A stretch of DNA of 64,000 nt from Thiobacillus sp. Lineage in GTDB: Bacteria; Pseudomonadota; Gammaproteobacteria; Burkholderiales; Thiobacillaceae. The notes beneath the pieces are model-generated. The model ran no database searches. It saw nothing but the letters and a program-made list of their open reading frames with translations, and was not told the DNA's origin. Location of the stretch: NCBI GenBank assembly GCA_024235835.1, contig JACKLQ010000001.1, positions 186,001-250,000 of the forward strand, given 5' to 3'. The position numbers were made by a program, and so were the translations under genes. This document shows, in pieces, positions 34,280 through 42,576 of the stretch; position 1 is the stretch's first letter, and each line of letters begins with the position of its first letter.

Positions 34280-34906
34280 ATGAGCGATGCACTGAATTAC
34301 CTGGTCCAGGTACGCGGAGACGCCCTGGGCCATTACTTCAAGTTCCTCAAGGACACGGGCAAGCACCTGGACCCCAAGACCCGGGACCTGATCTCGGTGA
34401 TCACCAAGGTCCACTCCCAGACCGAGGCGGGCCTCAGGCAATACCTCATGCGGGCCCTGCGGAACGGCTGCACCCCCATGGAGGTGCTGGATGCCCTGCT
34501 CATGGCCTTCCCCGCCCTGGGGCTGGCCAAGATCGTCTGGGCCACGGAAGTGATCCTGGAGATGGGCATTCCCGAGTTCTCCCCGGAACTCATCGCCAGC
34601 ACCCCCCAGTGGCGGGACGTGATGGCCGAGGCGGACATCGCCGACGGCGAGGTGCAGCGCATTGAAACCGCCACCCGCACCGTGTTCGTGTACCGGGAAG
34701 GCGGCAGCTTCAAGGTCTACGACTCCCACTGCCCCCACCAGGTCACCAACATTCCCCACCTGGCCCTGGAAGGCAAGACCCTCACCTGCCCCAAGCACCA
34801 CTGGAAGTTCGACATTACCACCGGCGCCTGCATCGAGAAGGGCAAGCACCCCATGAAGGCGTTCGACACCAGGGTGGAAGACGGGCGCTTGCTGGCCTTT
34901 TGGTAG
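34280..34906 (+). CDS. CMD/AhpD-like domain fused to a Rieske ferredoxin domain
   Basis: The 208-residue protein starts at an ATG with AAGGAG. Residues of about 5-100 look like a carboxymuconolactone decarboxylase helical domain (TRDLISVITKVHSQTEAGL, LRNGCTPMEVLDALLMAFP), but the redox CxxC of AhpD is absent. The C-terminal 100 residues are a Rieske [2Fe-2S] domain with ligands CPH and CPKH in the right order. The Rieske part suggests electron transfer in a soluble oxygenase or reductase system. The combination is unusual; no partner oxygenase is nearby. Confidence 0.8.
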   Translation: MSDALNYLVQVRGDALGHYFKFLKDTGKHLDPKTRDLISVITKVHSQTEAGLRQYLMRALRNGCTPMEVLDALLMAFPALGLAKIVWATEVILEMGIPEFSPELIASTPQWRDVMAEADIADGEVQRIETATRTVFVYREGGSFKVYDSHCPHQVTNIPHLALEGKTLTCPKHHWKFDITTGACIEKGKHPMKAFDTRVEDGRLLAFW

Positions 34907-35014
34907 GCGCGCCTTGAGCCAAGTCGTTCCCGCCCGGGCGGTCACCCGGGACAACCCCTGCCCGGACCCCCGCCTGCGGGAGGATCACGGCGGGGCAGTT
35001 CGACTGGAGCGCGG

Positions 35015-35467
35015 ATGAGGGCCCTGGTGCAGCGGGTCAGCGAAGCCCGGGTTACCGTGGACAGCCGGGTCATCAGCCGCATCGGTCCCGGACTCCTGGT
35101 ACTGGCTGGCTTCGAGGACGTCGACACTCTGGCGGACCTGGACTGGATGGCGATCAAGCTGGCGCGGATGCGCATCTTCGCCGACGAGGGCGGCGTGATG
35201 AACCGCAGCGTCACCGACGTGGGCGGGGAAATCCTGGCCGTCTCCCAGTTCACCCTGTACGCCTCCACCAGGAAGGGCAACCGGCCCTCCTGGAGCCGGG
35301 CGGCAACGGGGGAGGTGTCTCGGCCGCTGTTCAATCAGTTCGTGGAGGCACTGGCCCAGGCCCTGGGGCGACCTGTGGCCATCGGGGCCTTCGGGGCGGA
35401 TATGCAGGTGGGGCTGGTGAATGACGGGCCGGTGACGCTGATGCTGGACTCCAGGGCCCCGGAATGA
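35015..35467 (+). CDS. dtd: D-aminoacyl-tRNA deacylase
   Basis: Dtd frees tRNA from wrongly attached D-amino acids and glycine. The 150-residue protein has the active-site motifs SQFTLYAST (SQxTL) and GADMQVGLVNDGPVT (the NxGPxT motif). The start MRALVQRVSEARV is canonical. The ATG at 35015 is nine bases behind a GGAG; the gene stands alone between the Rieske fusion and an RTX gene. Confidence 0.96.
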   Translation: MRALVQRVSEARVTVDSRVISRIGPGLLVLAGFEDVDTLADLDWMAIKLARMRIFADEGGVMNRSVTDVGGEILAVSQFTLYASTRKGNRPSWSRAATGEVSRPLFNQFVEALAQALGRPVAIGAFGADMQVGLVNDGPVTLMLDSRAPE

Positions 35468-35626
35468 CCGGATCGATCAAGCCATGAAGGCACCAAACCC
35501 GCTGGCACGACACGAGGTGTGGCAGTCCTATCGTGACTGAATAAATTTGCCCGCCGGGGCGGTGGGGTCACGCCGCGCGCCTATAAACGAATAAAGGGAA
35601 TAGTGTTCATCACGGGAGGTTTGAAT

Positions 35627-36436
35627 ATGGCAATCATCAACGCTTATGGCCCGATGGATATGTTCAATCCATACCTGTCTGAAGGCTATGTCGAGGGCTA
35701 TGACGGCAACCATCTCACGCTCACGGATGGATATGTCAGTCAGACCTACACCGGCACGTTCACCCTTGACGGCACGGGCATCACGGGCGGCACCATCACC
35801 GGGTTCCAGGAATATGAGGGCGGTTCGCTCCAGGGGACGATCACCGGCCTCAACGCGGACATCATCACCTTCGCTAATTACCTGGAGGCAGAGGACTTGG
35901 ATGGGGCGTTCGGCTATTTCTTCCGCGCGGCGGATACCTTCAACGGATCTGGCTACGCGGACGGCATGAAGGCCTACGGCGGCAATGACCTGATGAACGG
36001 CAATGCCGGCAACGACACCCTGAGCGGAGGGCCTGGAAACGACACTTTGAACGGTGGCACGGGCAACGACAAGCTGCTCGGCGGCAGCGGCAAGGATGCG
36101 TTGCGGGGCGGCCAGGGCAGGGACGTATTCGACTTCAATACGGTGAACGAGTCCGTAACGACCAGCAACCGCGACGTCATCAACGCTTTCGACGCCTCGG
36201 ACGTCATCGATGTGTCATCCATCGACGCAAAGACCACGGTGGCGGGTAACCAGGCTTTCACATTCGGCAGGGGCGCGGATTTTTCCGGCACCTTCAACGG
36301 CACCGGCAAGCTGTTCTACGAAACAGACACCCACATCCTGTGGGGCAACAACGATGGCGACGCCCGGGCGGACTTCTCCGTCAAGGTCAACCTCTCGGGC
36401 ATCAGCAATTTGACCGCGGCAGATTTCGTCCTGTGA
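35627..36436 (+). CDS. RTX (hemolysin-type) calcium-binding protein
   Basis: The 269-residue protein has about five glycine/aspartate nonapeptide repeats around residues 115-165 (GGNDLMNGN, AGNDTLSGG, PGNDTLNGG, TGNDKLLGG, SGKDALRGG), which form a calcium-bound beta roll. The C-terminus (DVFDFNTVNES, NRDVINAFDASDVIDVS in short) resembles the serralysin C-terminal domain used as a type I secretion signal. There is no catalytic motif, so this may be a small adhesin or structural exoprotein. The ATG at 35627 has GGGAGG seven bases before it. No type I transporter is near. Confidence 0.82.
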   Translation: MAIINAYGPMDMFNPYLSEGYVEGYDGNHLTLTDGYVSQTYTGTFTLDGTGITGGTITGFQEYEGGSLQGTITGLNADIITFANYLEAEDLDGAFGYFFRAADTFNGSGYADGMKAYGGNDLMNGNAGNDTLSGGPGNDTLNGGTGNDKLLGGSGKDALRGGQGRDVFDFNTVNESVTTSNRDVINAFDASDVIDVSSIDAKTTVAGNQAFTFGRGADFSGTFNGTGKLFYETDTHILWGNNDGDARADFSVKVNLSGISNLTAADFVL

Positions 36437-36504
36437 AGGCACTGCCCCCTTAGGTTGAAGGCCCAAGGGGGATATCATGCACGTTTTGCCCGTCCCCGCC
36501 GTCC

Positions 36505-36924
36505 ATGAACACCCAGCCCGCAAGCAAACCCCTCCGCCGCAACGCCCTCCTCGAGCAGTTGCAGGCGGAGTTTCCCGTCTTCCGTGACTACAAGCCCCTG
36601 GCCATCGGCATCCACAAACAGTTGATGGAGCGCAAGCCGGACCTGGACAAGAACAAGGTGCGGACGGCCCTGCACGGCCACACGGCGTCGACCCGTTATC
36701 TGAAGGCCCTGACGGAAGGTGCGCCCCGCCTGGACCTGGACGGTCAACAAGCGGGGGAGGTGACGGCGGAGCAGCAGGAAGTGGCCGTGAAGACCCTGCG
36801 GGACCGCATCAAGCAGGTGAAGGAGCGCCAGAAGGCGGAAGAGGCCCAGCGCAAGGCAGAGGAGGAGGCTGCCAAGCGCCAGGCCAAGCTGGAACAATTG
36901 GCGGAGAAGTTCGGCAAGCGCTGA
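36505..36924 (+). CDS. ProQ/FinO-family RNA chaperone
   Basis: The 139-residue protein has the FinO domain (residues 10-75) with LQAEFPVFRDYKPLAIGIHKQL in parts, and HGHTASTRYLKAL. The C-terminus is a long charged helix with repeated QKAEEAQRKAEEEA. These proteins bind structured small RNAs and mRNA 3' ends. The ATG at 36505 has no strong ribosome site, so the start could differ slightly, but the domain is complete. Confidence 0.9.
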   Translation: MNTQPASKPLRRNALLEQLQAEFPVFRDYKPLAIGIHKQLMERKPDLDKNKVRTALHGHTASTRYLKALTEGAPRLDLDGQQAGEVTAEQQEVAVKTLRDRIKQVKERQKAEEAQRKAEEEAAKRQAKLEQLAEKFGKR

Positions 36925-37007
36925 GAGTGGGCAGGTGCCACCGGCAAGGAACAGCGGGATCGGCCTTGCCCGAATACCAGGGCATCAGGTCCCGCTGGCA
37001 AGCCTGC

Positions 37008-37460
37008 TCATTTGTCCTTCAGGCCCATCAGGGCGCAGAAGCGATATCCCTGGTAACGCAGGTCAGCGACCTTTACCTCCCAATCCTTGCCCATGGTAGG
37101 CAGGGTGGTGACCATGATCTGGGTGATGCCCTTGTGGCGGCGCAGGTATTGCGCGACCAGATCGCCCAACTCGCCGTCGGCCGTCGTGAGCCGATAATCC
37201 ACATCCACGCCTTCCAGGCTGATGAGCAGTTTGTGCAGCACGGCCTCCGGTGTCTTGAGCGAGTTGACCAGGAGGATGTCTATCCGGTCCGCGCCGTTAA
37301 GGCACTTGGCCTCGGCGGCGCTGATTACTCTGGGGCTCAGGGAGCCGGCATCCAGGGCGAGAAGACAGCGCATCCTCGGGCGTGGCGACTGGCCGACAGA
37401 CTTGAGTGAAGCTGACTTGACGCCGGCATCGGCGTGGATCGGAGGTGCGGCCCTGTGCAT
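37008..37460 (-). CDS. Small universal-stress-like protein
   Basis: The 150-residue product begins MHRAAPPIHADAG and has an alternating alpha/beta pattern (MRCLLALDAGSLS, RIDILLVNSLK, GITQIMVTTLP) that fits a Rossmann-like universal stress fold. The usual nucleotide-binding glycine motif is not evident. The ATG at 37460 follows GGAAGA; the longer open frame to 37562 is doubtful. The 273 bases upstream show no gene. Confidence 0.6.
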   Translation of the reverse strand: MHRAAPPIHADAGVKSASLKSVGQSPRPRMRCLLALDAGSLSPRVISAAEAKCLNGADRIDILLVNSLKTPEAVLHKLLISLEGVDVDYRLTTADGELGDLVAQYLRRHKGITQIMVTTLPTMGKDWEVKVADLRYQGYRFCALMGLKDK

Positions 37461-37733
37461 GTTGTCTTCCCGTTTGTTATATGGCGTGCTTGGTGGGCAA
37501 GTGAAGGCCCGGCCAAGTGTCGTAACTGGCTTATCGACAGGGCGAGCAAAAACTTGAGACAAGCATGTCTGAATAACCGGCCGGTTACCGCCAACCCCTG
37601 AAGCGTGGGGCTGGGCGCGGCTGGCCGGACGTTACGCCGGCGGCCATGTCCGCATCAATGGGTCGGCCGAATTCTTCCAGCCTTGCGCTGGCTTGCTCCC
37701 CATGTCTCCTTGCGCCAGGGGTGGGGAGCGGGG

Positions 37734-37985
37734 TTACTGCTGGGCCACGCTTTCCATCTCCACGTCGATGCCCACCACGGTGTCCAGCACTTTGCCCACC
37801 AGGGCGGTGTCCTCGTCGGACCATTCCGCCTCCGGGTCCTCCGAGCGGGTGGAAAGGGGGGTGATGTCGAAGTCAACGTACTGGTCGCCGATCCTCAGCA
37901 CCAGCATCCCGGAGGGGTGTTCCACCAGTTCCCAGTCGTCGGGCACTTCCAGTTCGGCGTGGATATGGATGTTCAGGGATTTCAT
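37734..37985 (-). CDS. Small acidic hypothetical protein
   Basis: The 83-residue frame MKSLNIHIHAELEVPDDWEL in short is acidic and beta-rich, with IGDQYVDFDITPLS in the middle. An AAAAGGAACC site precedes the ATG. It lies 28 bases after phnA on the same strand and is probably cotranscribed. No family is recognised. Confidence 0.65.
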   Translation of the reverse strand: MKSLNIHIHAELEVPDDWELVEHPSGMLVLRIGDQYVDFDITPLSTRSEDPEAEWSDEDTALVGKVLDTVVGIDVEMESVAQQ

Positions 37986-38013
37986 GACGTGGTTCCTTTT
38001 GGGGACAGGGGGT

Positions 38014-38355
38014 TCAGGCTTTCTTGACGAATTCGGACTTGAGCCCCATCGCCCCGATGCCGTCGATCTTGCAATCGATGTCGTGGTCGCCTTCCACCAG
38101 GCGAATGTTCTTCACCTTGGTGCCGACCTTGACCACCAGGGAGGAGCCCTTGACCTTCAGGTCCTTGATGACGGTGACGGTGTCCCCATCCCGAAGCACG
38201 TTGCCGTTGGCATCCTTCACCACGGGCTGCTCGTCGGTGGAGGCCTCCGCCGCCTGACGTGGCCATTCATGGGCGCACTCCGGGCAGACGAACATCTGGC
38301 CATCTTCATAGGTGAGTTCGGAGCCGCAACGGGGGCATTGGGGCAGGGCTGTCAT
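38014..38355 (-). CDS. yjdM: PhnA/YjdM family zinc-ribbon protein
   Basis: The 113-residue protein starts MTALPQCPRCGSELTYED and has four cysteines (CPRC, CPEC) in a zinc ribbon, then the conserved KDANGNVLRDGDTVTVIKDL and the KGSSLVVKVGTKVKNIRL stretch. This is the PhnA domain family (YjdM, 111 residues in E. coli), whose function is not firmly known despite the phosphonate name. An ATG at 38355 with GGAAACG upstream is chosen; the track of open frame further upstream is not coding. Confidence 0.92.
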   Translation of the reverse strand: MTALPQCPRCGSELTYEDGQMFVCPECAHEWPRQAAEASTDEQPVVKDANGNVLRDGDTVTVIKDLKVKGSSLVVKVGTKVKNIRLVEGDHDIDCKIDGIGAMGLKSEFVKKA

Positions 38356-38615
38356 GGGGCGTTTCCTTGGAGGGCAATAACAGGCGGGCCATCGCCGTGT
38401 TGCTCGTCTTGCAACGCCCCGCAAGACATTCAGCCGGGTCCTGGTCTGCAATGGTGCCGCTAGTCGATGGCCTGAATGTATCCGCATGGTGACTAAAAGA
38501 CAAAGAGGGATTGGGCGGCGCAATCAATATTCGCGGCTTGGAACCGAGTCTCGCTCCTTGAGCCTGGGACAGGATGTCGTGGAGCGACAGCCAACAGGTC
38601 AACGGGGGGTCGAAG

Positions 38616-38905
38616 ATGTGGTTATTCACCAGAATCGGGTGCTTCAGCGCCGTGCAGAAGCCGGGCACCGACTTCCTCGCCATCCGTGCCCGCGCAAAGG
38701 GGGATATTGACGCCCTGCGGTCCCGGTACCTGCCGGAACTGCTCCCACGATGGGCAATGCCGGGACGGACTTGACCCTGTCCCATGGGGCTTTCGCAGCC
38801 GCCCTTGGCCATCTGGCCATGAACATGTTGTTGTCAGGAGACCATGACCCCGCCCCGGAGTCTCATGATGTAAGGCTCCACTCGACAGCCTACAAAATCA
38901 GGTAA
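38616..38905 (+). pseudogene. Conserved hypothetical gene with a frameshift
   Basis: The start MWLFTRIGCFSAVQKPG and DIDALRSRYLPELLP match a conserved small family known to me only as hypothetical. The frame stops early at 38774. A one-base shift near 38747, at a C run, restores PTMGNAGTDLTLSHGAFA and stays open to 38905. The last 25 residues match the family less well. Either a base was lost in the genome or there is a sequence error. Confidence 0.5.
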
Positions 38906-39656
38906 CGATCTCCACCAGCGCCATCCCCAGCCCGGAAAACGTGGCGGACAGGCGTGCCGCACTGCCTGCCGGATGGGCGCCGCTCCAGGCGCCGGTGGTC
39001 ACGATGTCGCCCGGCCTGGCACCCCCGGCGTGGGAAAGCCACCAGGACAGGCAATGGAACAGGTCGTTCAGCGGCGCCCCGCAGGTGCGGCGGTCCAGTA
39101 CCCGCCCGTCGGCCTCCAGCGTGACCTCCCGGGACGACCAGTCGATTTCACGCCAGCCGGGCAGGGCGTCCCCGATGACCAGGGCGCCGTTGAGCAGGTT
39201 GTCGGCAAGCCGCCAGTTAGGGCCGGCGGCCTCCGGGTCGGCGAGCCGGGCGTCCACCAGTTCCATGGCGACATGGAGACTTTCAATGGCGTCCAGGATT
39301 TCCTGCCTTGAGTAGGGCGTCTGACGCGCGGGTAGTGCCCTGCCGAAGCGGACGGCGATTTCCGCTTCCACGGCGACGGACGTAAACATTTCCCGGGGCA
39401 GCCGCCCGCAGCCCGGGCACAGCCGTTCCGGCAATACCGGTGCGGCCAGGGGCTCGGCATCGATGCGGGGCGCGCCCACCTTCCAGGCCGTGGGGCGGGC
39501 GGAACCCGCGAGGGCATGCCAGACCTGGGCCTGGACGGCGTAGCTCTCCCGGGGGTCGGCGGGGCCTTCGTCCGGGCTGACGCGCACTGGGTGGCGGCCC
39601 TGGTGGGCCTCGACCAGCAGGGCGGTGGCGGTGACTAACCGGGGCATGGTGCTCAT
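38898..39656 (-). CDS. 2-Keto-4-pentenoate hydratase-like protein (MhpD/FAH family)
   Basis: The 252-residue protein has the family pattern: WKVGAPRIDAEPLAAPVLPE, the metal-binding VAVEAEIAVRFG, AIESLHVAMELVDARL, and GGARPGDIVTTGAWSGAHP near the C-terminus. Such enzymes hydrate 2-hydroxypentadienoate in aromatic meta-cleavage or decarboxylate related acids. The ATG overlaps the stop of the upstream helicase gene as ATGA. Pairing with a DNA helicase is odd and the actual substrate is unknown. Confidence 0.8.
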   Translation of the reverse strand: MSTMPRLVTATALLVEAHQGRHPVRVSPDEGPADPRESYAVQAQVWHALAGSARPTAWKVGAPRIDAEPLAAPVLPERLCPGCGRLPREMFTSVAVEAEIAVRFGRALPARQTPYSRQEILDAIESLHVAMELVDARLADPEAAGPNWRLADNLLNGALVIGDALPGWREIDWSSREVTLEADGRVLDRRTCGAPLNDLFHCLSWWLSHAGGARPGDIVTTGAWSGAHPAGSAARLSATFSGLGMALVEIVT

Positions 39657-41287
39657 CCTATCCGGTCCATGAGGCGTTGCGCGGAGCGTTCCGACATCAC
39701 CAGCACCAGCTTCATCATGGCCCTTGTGGCTCCCACGAAGAGCTTGCGCACGGTCTTCTCGTCCAGTTCCTCGAAATCGATCTCGGCGAAGACCACCGCC
39801 GGTGCGGCCTGGCCCTTGAAGCGATAGACCGTTTCCAGCAGCAGCTCCCCCTCCGAATAAAGGGGATGGCCCAGCAGGTCGTAGCGTCCGGTGAAGGTGC
39901 GGAAGACATGGGGCCCCAGCTGGGTGAAGGGGAAAAGGGCGGACTGCTCCCGGCCCCGGAAGGTGACCACGGCCACGTCTTCCTTCCTGAAGCCCGCCGA
40001 ATAGCACAGGCGGATGCCTTCCTTCACTCGCTCCCGCAGGCCCTCGCCGTCCGCGTAGGTCAGCACCTCCAGGCCGGCGTCGTTGAAGGGGCCCGCCGCC
40101 TCGATGGCCTGGGCCTCCGGCAGCAGGGACTGGAGCATGCGCACCACCGGCCGGGGGCTGCGGTAGTTGCCCGTGGCCTTCATGACCACCCAGCCCGGCA
40201 GGGGCACCGGGTCCCGCCCGTACAGGTTCTGCAGGGGGTCTTCCAGCCAGAACAGGCGGGCACCGGGCCTGGCGTGGCCCAGGGCCAGGTCGCGCCAGGT
40301 CTCGGAGAAGTCCTGGCCCTCGTCGACGATGACTGTATCGAACCGCCACGCCTCGGTGACGGGCAGGGCACTGGCCCGAGCCACCAGGTCCTCGAAGGCG
40401 TTCTGCAGGGTGAAGTCCGGCACCGCGCCGGTCTCCCGCACGCGCTGGTCGCAGAGCATGTGCAGGGTGCCCACCCATCCGCCCGGGGGGGCGATGGCCT
40501 GGAAGTGGTCCGCCAGGGGGCGGTTGAAGCAGACATACAGAGGCCGCTTGCCTTGCTGGACGGCGTCCTCGAAGGCCCGCAGGGCCAGCTGGGTCTTGCC
40601 GGAGCCGGCGGTGCCCGTCACCCGCAGGCGGAAAGGCTCGAATTCCAGCTGGCGCGCCCAGTGGGCCAGGCCGCCCGAGATGCGGGTCACCAGGCTGCGG
40701 GCCCGGCCCACCAGGGCGCTCACGTCGGTTTCCAGCTGGATCACGTCCCGGAGGAAGCGGTGCACCTCGTTGGCCCTGTTGTGGGGCTCGCCCGGGGGGA
40801 GGAAGCTGGCTACGAAGGCGGCCAGGTGGTCTTTCTGCCGGGCGTCCACGATGCGCTGGGCGGGGATGCCCGCGGTCTCCAGTTGCTTGACCGTGTAGTC
40901 CGGGCAGTACAGCAGGAAGTCCAGGTGGACTTCCCCGCAGCCGCCGCGCTTCTTCAGCTTGGCCAGCAGGCCGTCCGCGTTGCGCGCCAGCTGGATGGGC
41001 ACGCTCTTGGTCTTGTCCGCGTAGCGCTTCACCAGGCCGTCCGGGGTTTCCTCCAGGAAGCCGCTCTTCTGCTCGATGAGCAGCAGGTCTCCGGCCCGGT
41101 TGACCACCACGAAGTCGATCTCGCCGTAGACGGCAAAGCCCCGGTCCAGGTTGGTCCAGTGGACGGCGTGGTAGACCGTGTAGTCGTCCGCCAGCGCCTC
41201 GGCCAGGCGCCCCAGGGTCTCGATCTCCCGGGCGGCCGCGCCGCTCACTTCCAGTTCGCGCCAACCGTCGGGAATGATCCTGGCCAT
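39653..41287 (-). CDS. NERD nuclease-like domain fused to a UvrD-type helicase
   Basis: The 544-residue protein has an N-terminal NERD domain (AVYGEIDFVVVNRAGDLLLIEQKSG in parts; the E-x-D and E-x-K nuclease residues are present). The superfamily-1 helicase part has Walker A TGTAGSGKT (about residue 225), motif II FDTVIVDEGQDF, and late motifs FRGREQSALF and KLFVGATRAMMKL. It is shorter than UvrD because the accessory domains are reduced. NERD-helicases are found among defence and plasmid genes. The ATG at 41287 is chosen by domain start. A WYL regulator is divergent 104 bases away. Confidence 0.85.
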   Translation of the reverse strand: MARIIPDGWRELEVSGAAAREIETLGRLAEALADDYTVYHAVHWTNLDRGFAVYGEIDFVVVNRAGDLLLIEQKSGFLEETPDGLVKRYADKTKSVPIQLARNADGLLAKLKKRGGCGEVHLDFLLYCPDYTVKQLETAGIPAQRIVDARQKDHLAAFVASFLPPGEPHNRANEVHRFLRDVIQLETDVSALVGRARSLVTRISGGLAHWARQLEFEPFRLRVTGTAGSGKTQLALRAFEDAVQQGKRPLYVCFNRPLADHFQAIAPPGGWVGTLHMLCDQRVRETGAVPDFTLQNAFEDLVARASALPVTEAWRFDTVIVDEGQDFSETWRDLALGHARPGARLFWLEDPLQNLYGRDPVPLPGWVVMKATGNYRSPRPVVRMLQSLLPEAQAIEAAGPFNDAGLEVLTYADGEGLRERVKEGIRLCYSAGFRKEDVAVVTFRGREQSALFPFTQLGPHVFRTFTGRYDLLGHPLYSEGELLLETVYRFKGQAAPAVVFAEIDFEELDEKTVRKLFVGATRAMMKLVLVMSERSAQRLMDRIG

Positions 41288-41391
41288 GGCTTTGTCGATG
41301 ATGGGAAGAGGCCATAGGATAGGGGGGAAAGGCATCCTTGGCATCTCCGGCGGGCCACCCCGGGGCGCGACCACCATAGAGAGGGCAATCC

Positions 41392-42378
41392 GTGAACCAG
41401 ACCGAGCGCTTCTACAAGATCGACCAGATGATCACGGACAAGGGACTGGTCACCTTCCAGCAGATGCAGGAGGCCCTGGAGGTGTCCCGGGCCACCCTGC
41501 GCCGGGACCTGGAATACATGCGCACCCGGCTCAACGCGCCCATCGTCTACGACCGGCTGGAAGGCGGTTACCGCTTCGACAAGGGCCAGCCCCAGATCGG
41601 CGGCCAGTACGAACTGCCGGGCCTGTGGTTCTCCCCGGCGGAGATCCACGCCCTGCTTACCATGCAGCACCTGCTGGCCAACCTGGACCCGGGGGGCATC
41701 CTCACCCCCCACGTCCGGCCCCTCATGGCCCGGCTGAATGCCCTGCTGGGCACCGCCGAGGACACGGCGGACGAGATCCGCCGCCGGGTGCTGGTGGTGG
41801 GCATCGGCCAGCGGCAGCTGAAGCTGGACCACTTCGAGCGGGTGGGGTCGGCCCTGCTGCGCAGGAAGCGGCTGGACATCACCTATCTTTCCAAGGGCAA
41901 GGGCGAGGTCACCGAGCGGGAGGTGTCCCCCCAGCGGCTGGTCCACTACCGCGAAAACTGGTACCTGGACGCCTGGTGCCACCTACGCAACGAACTGCGC
42001 AACTTCGCCGTGGATTCCATCCAGCACGTGGAGGTCCTGGAAAAGCCCGCCCGGGAAATCTCCAAGCGCAGCGTCGACGAGGTGCTGGGGCCCGGCTACG
42101 GCATCTTCACGGGCAGCAAGGTGCAGTGGGCCCGGCTGGTCTTCACCGCGGAGCGGGCCCGCTGGGTCGGCTCCGAGCGCTGGCACCCCAGGCAGAAGGG
42201 CCACTTCGACGCGGAAGGCCGCTACGTCCTGGAGATTCCCTACGCGGACCACCGGGAGCTGATCATGGACATCCTCAAGTACGGCGGTGACGTGGAGGTG
42301 CTGGAGCCCGAGTCGCTGCGCGGCCTGGTGAAGGCGGAGCACGAGCGGGCCACCGGACTGTATGCCGCGAAGCGGTGA
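41392..42378 (+). CDS. WYL-domain transcriptional regulator
   Basis: The 328-residue protein has an N-terminal HTH_11 helix-turn-helix (RFYKIDQMITDKGLVTFQQM in part, then VSRATLRRDLEYM), a WYL domain (LVHYRENWYLDAWCHLRNELR in part), and a C-terminal WCX extension. WYL proteins sense nucleic acid ligands and often control DNA-damage or defence genes. The GTG start at 41392 gives the natural N-terminus MNQTERFYKID. It is divergent from the NERD-helicase operon, a likely target. Confidence 0.9.
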   Translation: MNQTERFYKIDQMITDKGLVTFQQMQEALEVSRATLRRDLEYMRTRLNAPIVYDRLEGGYRFDKGQPQIGGQYELPGLWFSPAEIHALLTMQHLLANLDPGGILTPHVRPLMARLNALLGTAEDTADEIRRRVLVVGIGQRQLKLDHFERVGSALLRRKRLDITYLSKGKGEVTEREVSPQRLVHYRENWYLDAWCHLRNELRNFAVDSIQHVEVLEKPAREISKRSVDEVLGPGYGIFTGSKVQWARLVFTAERARWVGSERWHPRQKGHFDAEGRYVLEIPYADHRELIMDILKYGGDVEVLEPESLRGLVKAEHERATGLYAAKR

Positions 42379-42502
42379 ACCGGCTGAAGCCGGCGATGGG
42401 CCCGGCGGCGCGGTGATCGCCGAAGGGTAGGGCGGCCGAGCCGTCCCGGGCCTCGCCCGGGCGTTCGCGTGGCAGCGGCCGCGGGCTCCGAAAGCGCCGG
42501 AA

Positions 42503-42576
42503 TCGTCATGCCCGCGCAGGCGGGCATCCAGGTTATTGCCTTGACCGGGTTTCCGCCTTCGCGGGAACGGCGGAGC
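42503..42576. repeat. Dispersed inverted repeat at the end of the methyltransferase gene
   Basis: The elements ATGCCCGCGCAGGCGGGCAT and TTCCGCCTTCGCGGGAA are of the type widely dispersed in proteobacterial intergenic DNA. The last codons of the methyltransferase run into it. The rest of 42379-42502 is a GC-rich spacer with no gene. Confidence 0.6.

Noticed and set aside
38898..41315. A single 805-residue minus-strand reading frame
   Set aside because: Only its last 252 residues are a real protein (the hydratase). The first part is an out-of-frame shadow of the NERD-helicase gene.
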